Shown one piece after another: positions 4,454 through 5,797 of a DNA stretch of 5,797 bases (the stretch's first letter is position 1; the number at the start of each line of letters is the position of its first letter). The translations under genes were made by a program, and so were the position numbers. The stretch covers positions 3,029-8,825 of the forward strand of contig MKSH01000171.1 of the NCBI GenBank assembly GCA_001898095.1, written 5' to 3'. A model generated the notes under the pieces. The model saw only the letters and a program-made list of their open reading frames with translations, ran no database searches and was not told where the DNA came from. The DNA comes from Solirubrobacterales bacterium 70-9 (GTDB lineage Bacteria; Actinomycetota; Thermoleophilia; Solirubrobacterales; 70-9).

Positions 4454-5797
4454 GCGGGCGCTCGGCGGCGCCCGCGACCCGACGGCCGACCTGCTTGGCG
4501 AAGGCGATGATGGTCATCATCGGGTTGACGCCGAGCGCGGTGGGGAAGAGCGAGGCGTCGGCGACGTAGAGGCCGGCGGTGCCGTGCAGCGAGCCGTCCG
4601 GGGCGCAGGCGCCCTGGCGGGGGTCGGCGGCGATCCGCGCCGTGCCCATCGGGTGGAAGCCCTCGAGCCGCAGGTCGGCGGGCTTGATCCGGGCCGCCTC
4701 GAAGCTCGCCACGTCGTCGGGGCGCAGGACCTTGACGCCCGCGACGTTGGGGTAGACCTCGGCGGCGCCGGCGGCGAAGTGGACCTCGGCGGCGCGGGCG
4801 ATGCCGAAGACGACGCGGGCGGCATCGGCGCGGTCGAGGCCGTAGGAGATGCGCAGGGACCCGTCGCCGGCGCCGCGGACCCGGCCGGCGGACCGGTCGG
4901 TGAGCTGGACGCCGATCGAGCCCATGTGCGGGTAGTCGAGCATCGCCCGCTGGTGCTCGGCACCGGAGCCGACCAGCCAGGCGCCGCCGAAGGCCAGCGG
5001 CGTGAAGGTCGCCTCGAGCAGGATCCCCTGTGCCTCCCACCCGTCGACGTAGTAGCTCTGCATCACGCCCTCCCAGCCGCGGACCTCCTCCGGGTAGCGG
5101 GCGCCGACCCAGCAGGCGGGGTGGATGTGGAGGTTGGCGCCGACCGCATCGTTGCCGAGGCCGGAGCGGCTCAACAGCTGCGGCGTGCCGAAGGCGCCGG
5201 CGGCGACCACCACCGCGTGACGCGCCCGCACCGTGAAGGTGGAGGCGGGACGGTTGCCGTCGCCGGCGACCCGGCACTCGACTCCGACCGCGCGCCCGCC
5301 CTCGACCAGCACCCGGCGCACCTCGACCCCGGCCCGCAGGCGCGCCCCGGCGGCGACCGCCCGCGGCAGGTAGCTGACGTGCATCCCGCGCTTGGCGTCG
5401 ATCGGGCAGCCGAGCGGGCAGGAGCTGCACTGCACGCAGGCCCCGGCGTTGCGGGCGATCGGGCCGCCGCTGACGCCTAGCGCCGCCGCGCCCTCCATCG
5501 CCAACTGGCCGTTGCGTCCCATCCGCTCCGGGTCGAGGCGCTGCACCCGCAGCATGTCCTCGGCCTCGGCGAAGTCGCCCTCCAGGTCACGCGCCCAGTC
5601 GATGCCGAAGCCCGCGGCCCAGTCGTCCAGCACCTCGTCCGGGGCGCGGAAGCAGGTGCCCGAGTTGATCACCGTGGTGCCGCCGACGGCCTTCGCCACC
5701 GGGACCGGGATTTTCGGTTTGCCCGCGGCGATCGTGAGGCCGGCGTCGCGGTAGAGGGAGCGGACCGCGTCGAGTTGGTCGCCGGGGTAGCCCTCGC
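4431..5797 (-). CDS. GMC-family FAD-dependent oxidoreductase, N-terminus outside window
   Basis: The frame is open to the right edge (codon 5795-5793 is the first complete one), so the GTG at 5699 is internal; 454 residues are visible. Missing are the N-terminal GxGxxG FAD-binding turn and perhaps 60-100 residues. Visible: AVGGTTVINSG (GMC FAD-contact signature, Gly38-Gly39), the second GMC signature GAFGTPQLLSRSGLG (200-214), C-terminal HPMGTARI (His381) and GVNPMMTIIAFA (Asn424), the usual His/Asn active-site pair. A CVQCSSCPLGC cluster (Cys 120, 123, 126, 130; bases 5406-5438) precedes a PIDAKRGM segment. GMC enzymes oxidise alcohols or sugars by transferring hydride to flavin; relatives with such a Cys/GCP-AK region include long-chain alcohol or sterol oxidases. 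The specific substrate is not readable. It lies antisense to the kinase operon and overlaps its end. Confidence 0.9.
   Translation of the reverse strand, partial: EGYPGDQLDAVRSLYRDAGLTIAAGKPKIPVPVAKAVGGTTVINSGTCFRAPDEVLDDWAAGFGIDWARDLEGDFAEAEDMLRVQRLDPERMGRNGQLAMEGAAALGVSGGPIARNAGACVQCSSCPLGCPIDAKRGMHVSYLPRAVAAGARLRAGVEVRRVLVEGGRAVGVECRVAGDGNRPASTFTVRARHAVVVAAGAFGTPQLLSRSGLGNDAVGANLHIHPACWVGARYPEEVRGWEGVMQSYYVDGWEAQGILLEATFTPLAFGGAWLVGSGAEHQRAMLDYPHMGSIGVQLTDRSAGRVRGAGDGSLRISYGLDRADAARVVFGIARAAEVHFAAGAAEVYPNVAGVKVLRPDDVASFEAARIKPADLRLEGFHPMGTARIAADPRQGACAPDGSLHGTAGLYVADASLFPTALGVNPMMTIIAFAKQVGRRVAGAAERPLSAVDRP

Noticed and set aside
4210..5430. 406-codon - strand ORF in another frame of the GMC gene
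   Set aside because: Arg/Gly/Pro-rich frame shadow; the GMC signatures lie in the neighbouring frame over the same bases.

Overview
This 5.8 kb window is high-GC DNA that looks like a chromosomal segment of an actinobacterium. GTG/TTG starts, G/C-rich third positions, an intrinsic-type terminator without a U-tract and the protein flavours fit this. A Thermoleophilia/Solirubrobacterales-type host is my best guess from general impression, not from any search. No phage, IS, CRISPR or toxin-antitoxin module is visible; this is an ordinary gene neighbourhood with some unusual noncoding structure.

Layout, left to right. (1) 2-805 (+) is the C-terminal part of a multi-spanning membrane protein, resembling the end of a GT-C/PMT-like glycosyltransferase, with a soluble domain and a strikingly Glu-rich tail. 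(2) 806-1240 is a 435-bp spacer between convergent genes. It holds three hairpins, one with 21-nt arms lacking any mismatch, and a ~30-bp imperfect tandem repeat. (3) 1241-2041 (-) is a complete alpha/beta hydrolase. (4) 2042-2190 is the divergent promoter/leader region. (5) 2191-2532 (+) is a small secreted protein with six cysteines in its mature part, followed by a strong terminator hairpin. (6) 2623-2696 (+) is tRNA-Arg(UCU). (7) 2698-3507 (+) is an aminoglycoside-phosphotransferase-fold kinase whose only plausible start lies one base after the tRNA. (8) 3530-4453 (+) is a second, divergent kinase of the same fold, 22 bases further on. (9) 4431-5797 (-) is a GMC-family flavin oxidoreductase entering from the right edge. 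Its 3' end overlaps that of the second kinase by 23 bp, and it carries a CxxCxxCxxxC cluster.

How they work together: the two kinases very likely form an operon, possibly co-transcribed with the tRNA. Nothing in the sequence links the kinases, oxidoreductase and hydrolase to one named pathway; all are small-molecule enzymes of unknown substrate. The observations most worth pursuing are the structured repeats at 890-1206, the tRNA/CDS junction at 2696-2698, and the unrecognised Cys-rich secreted protein.
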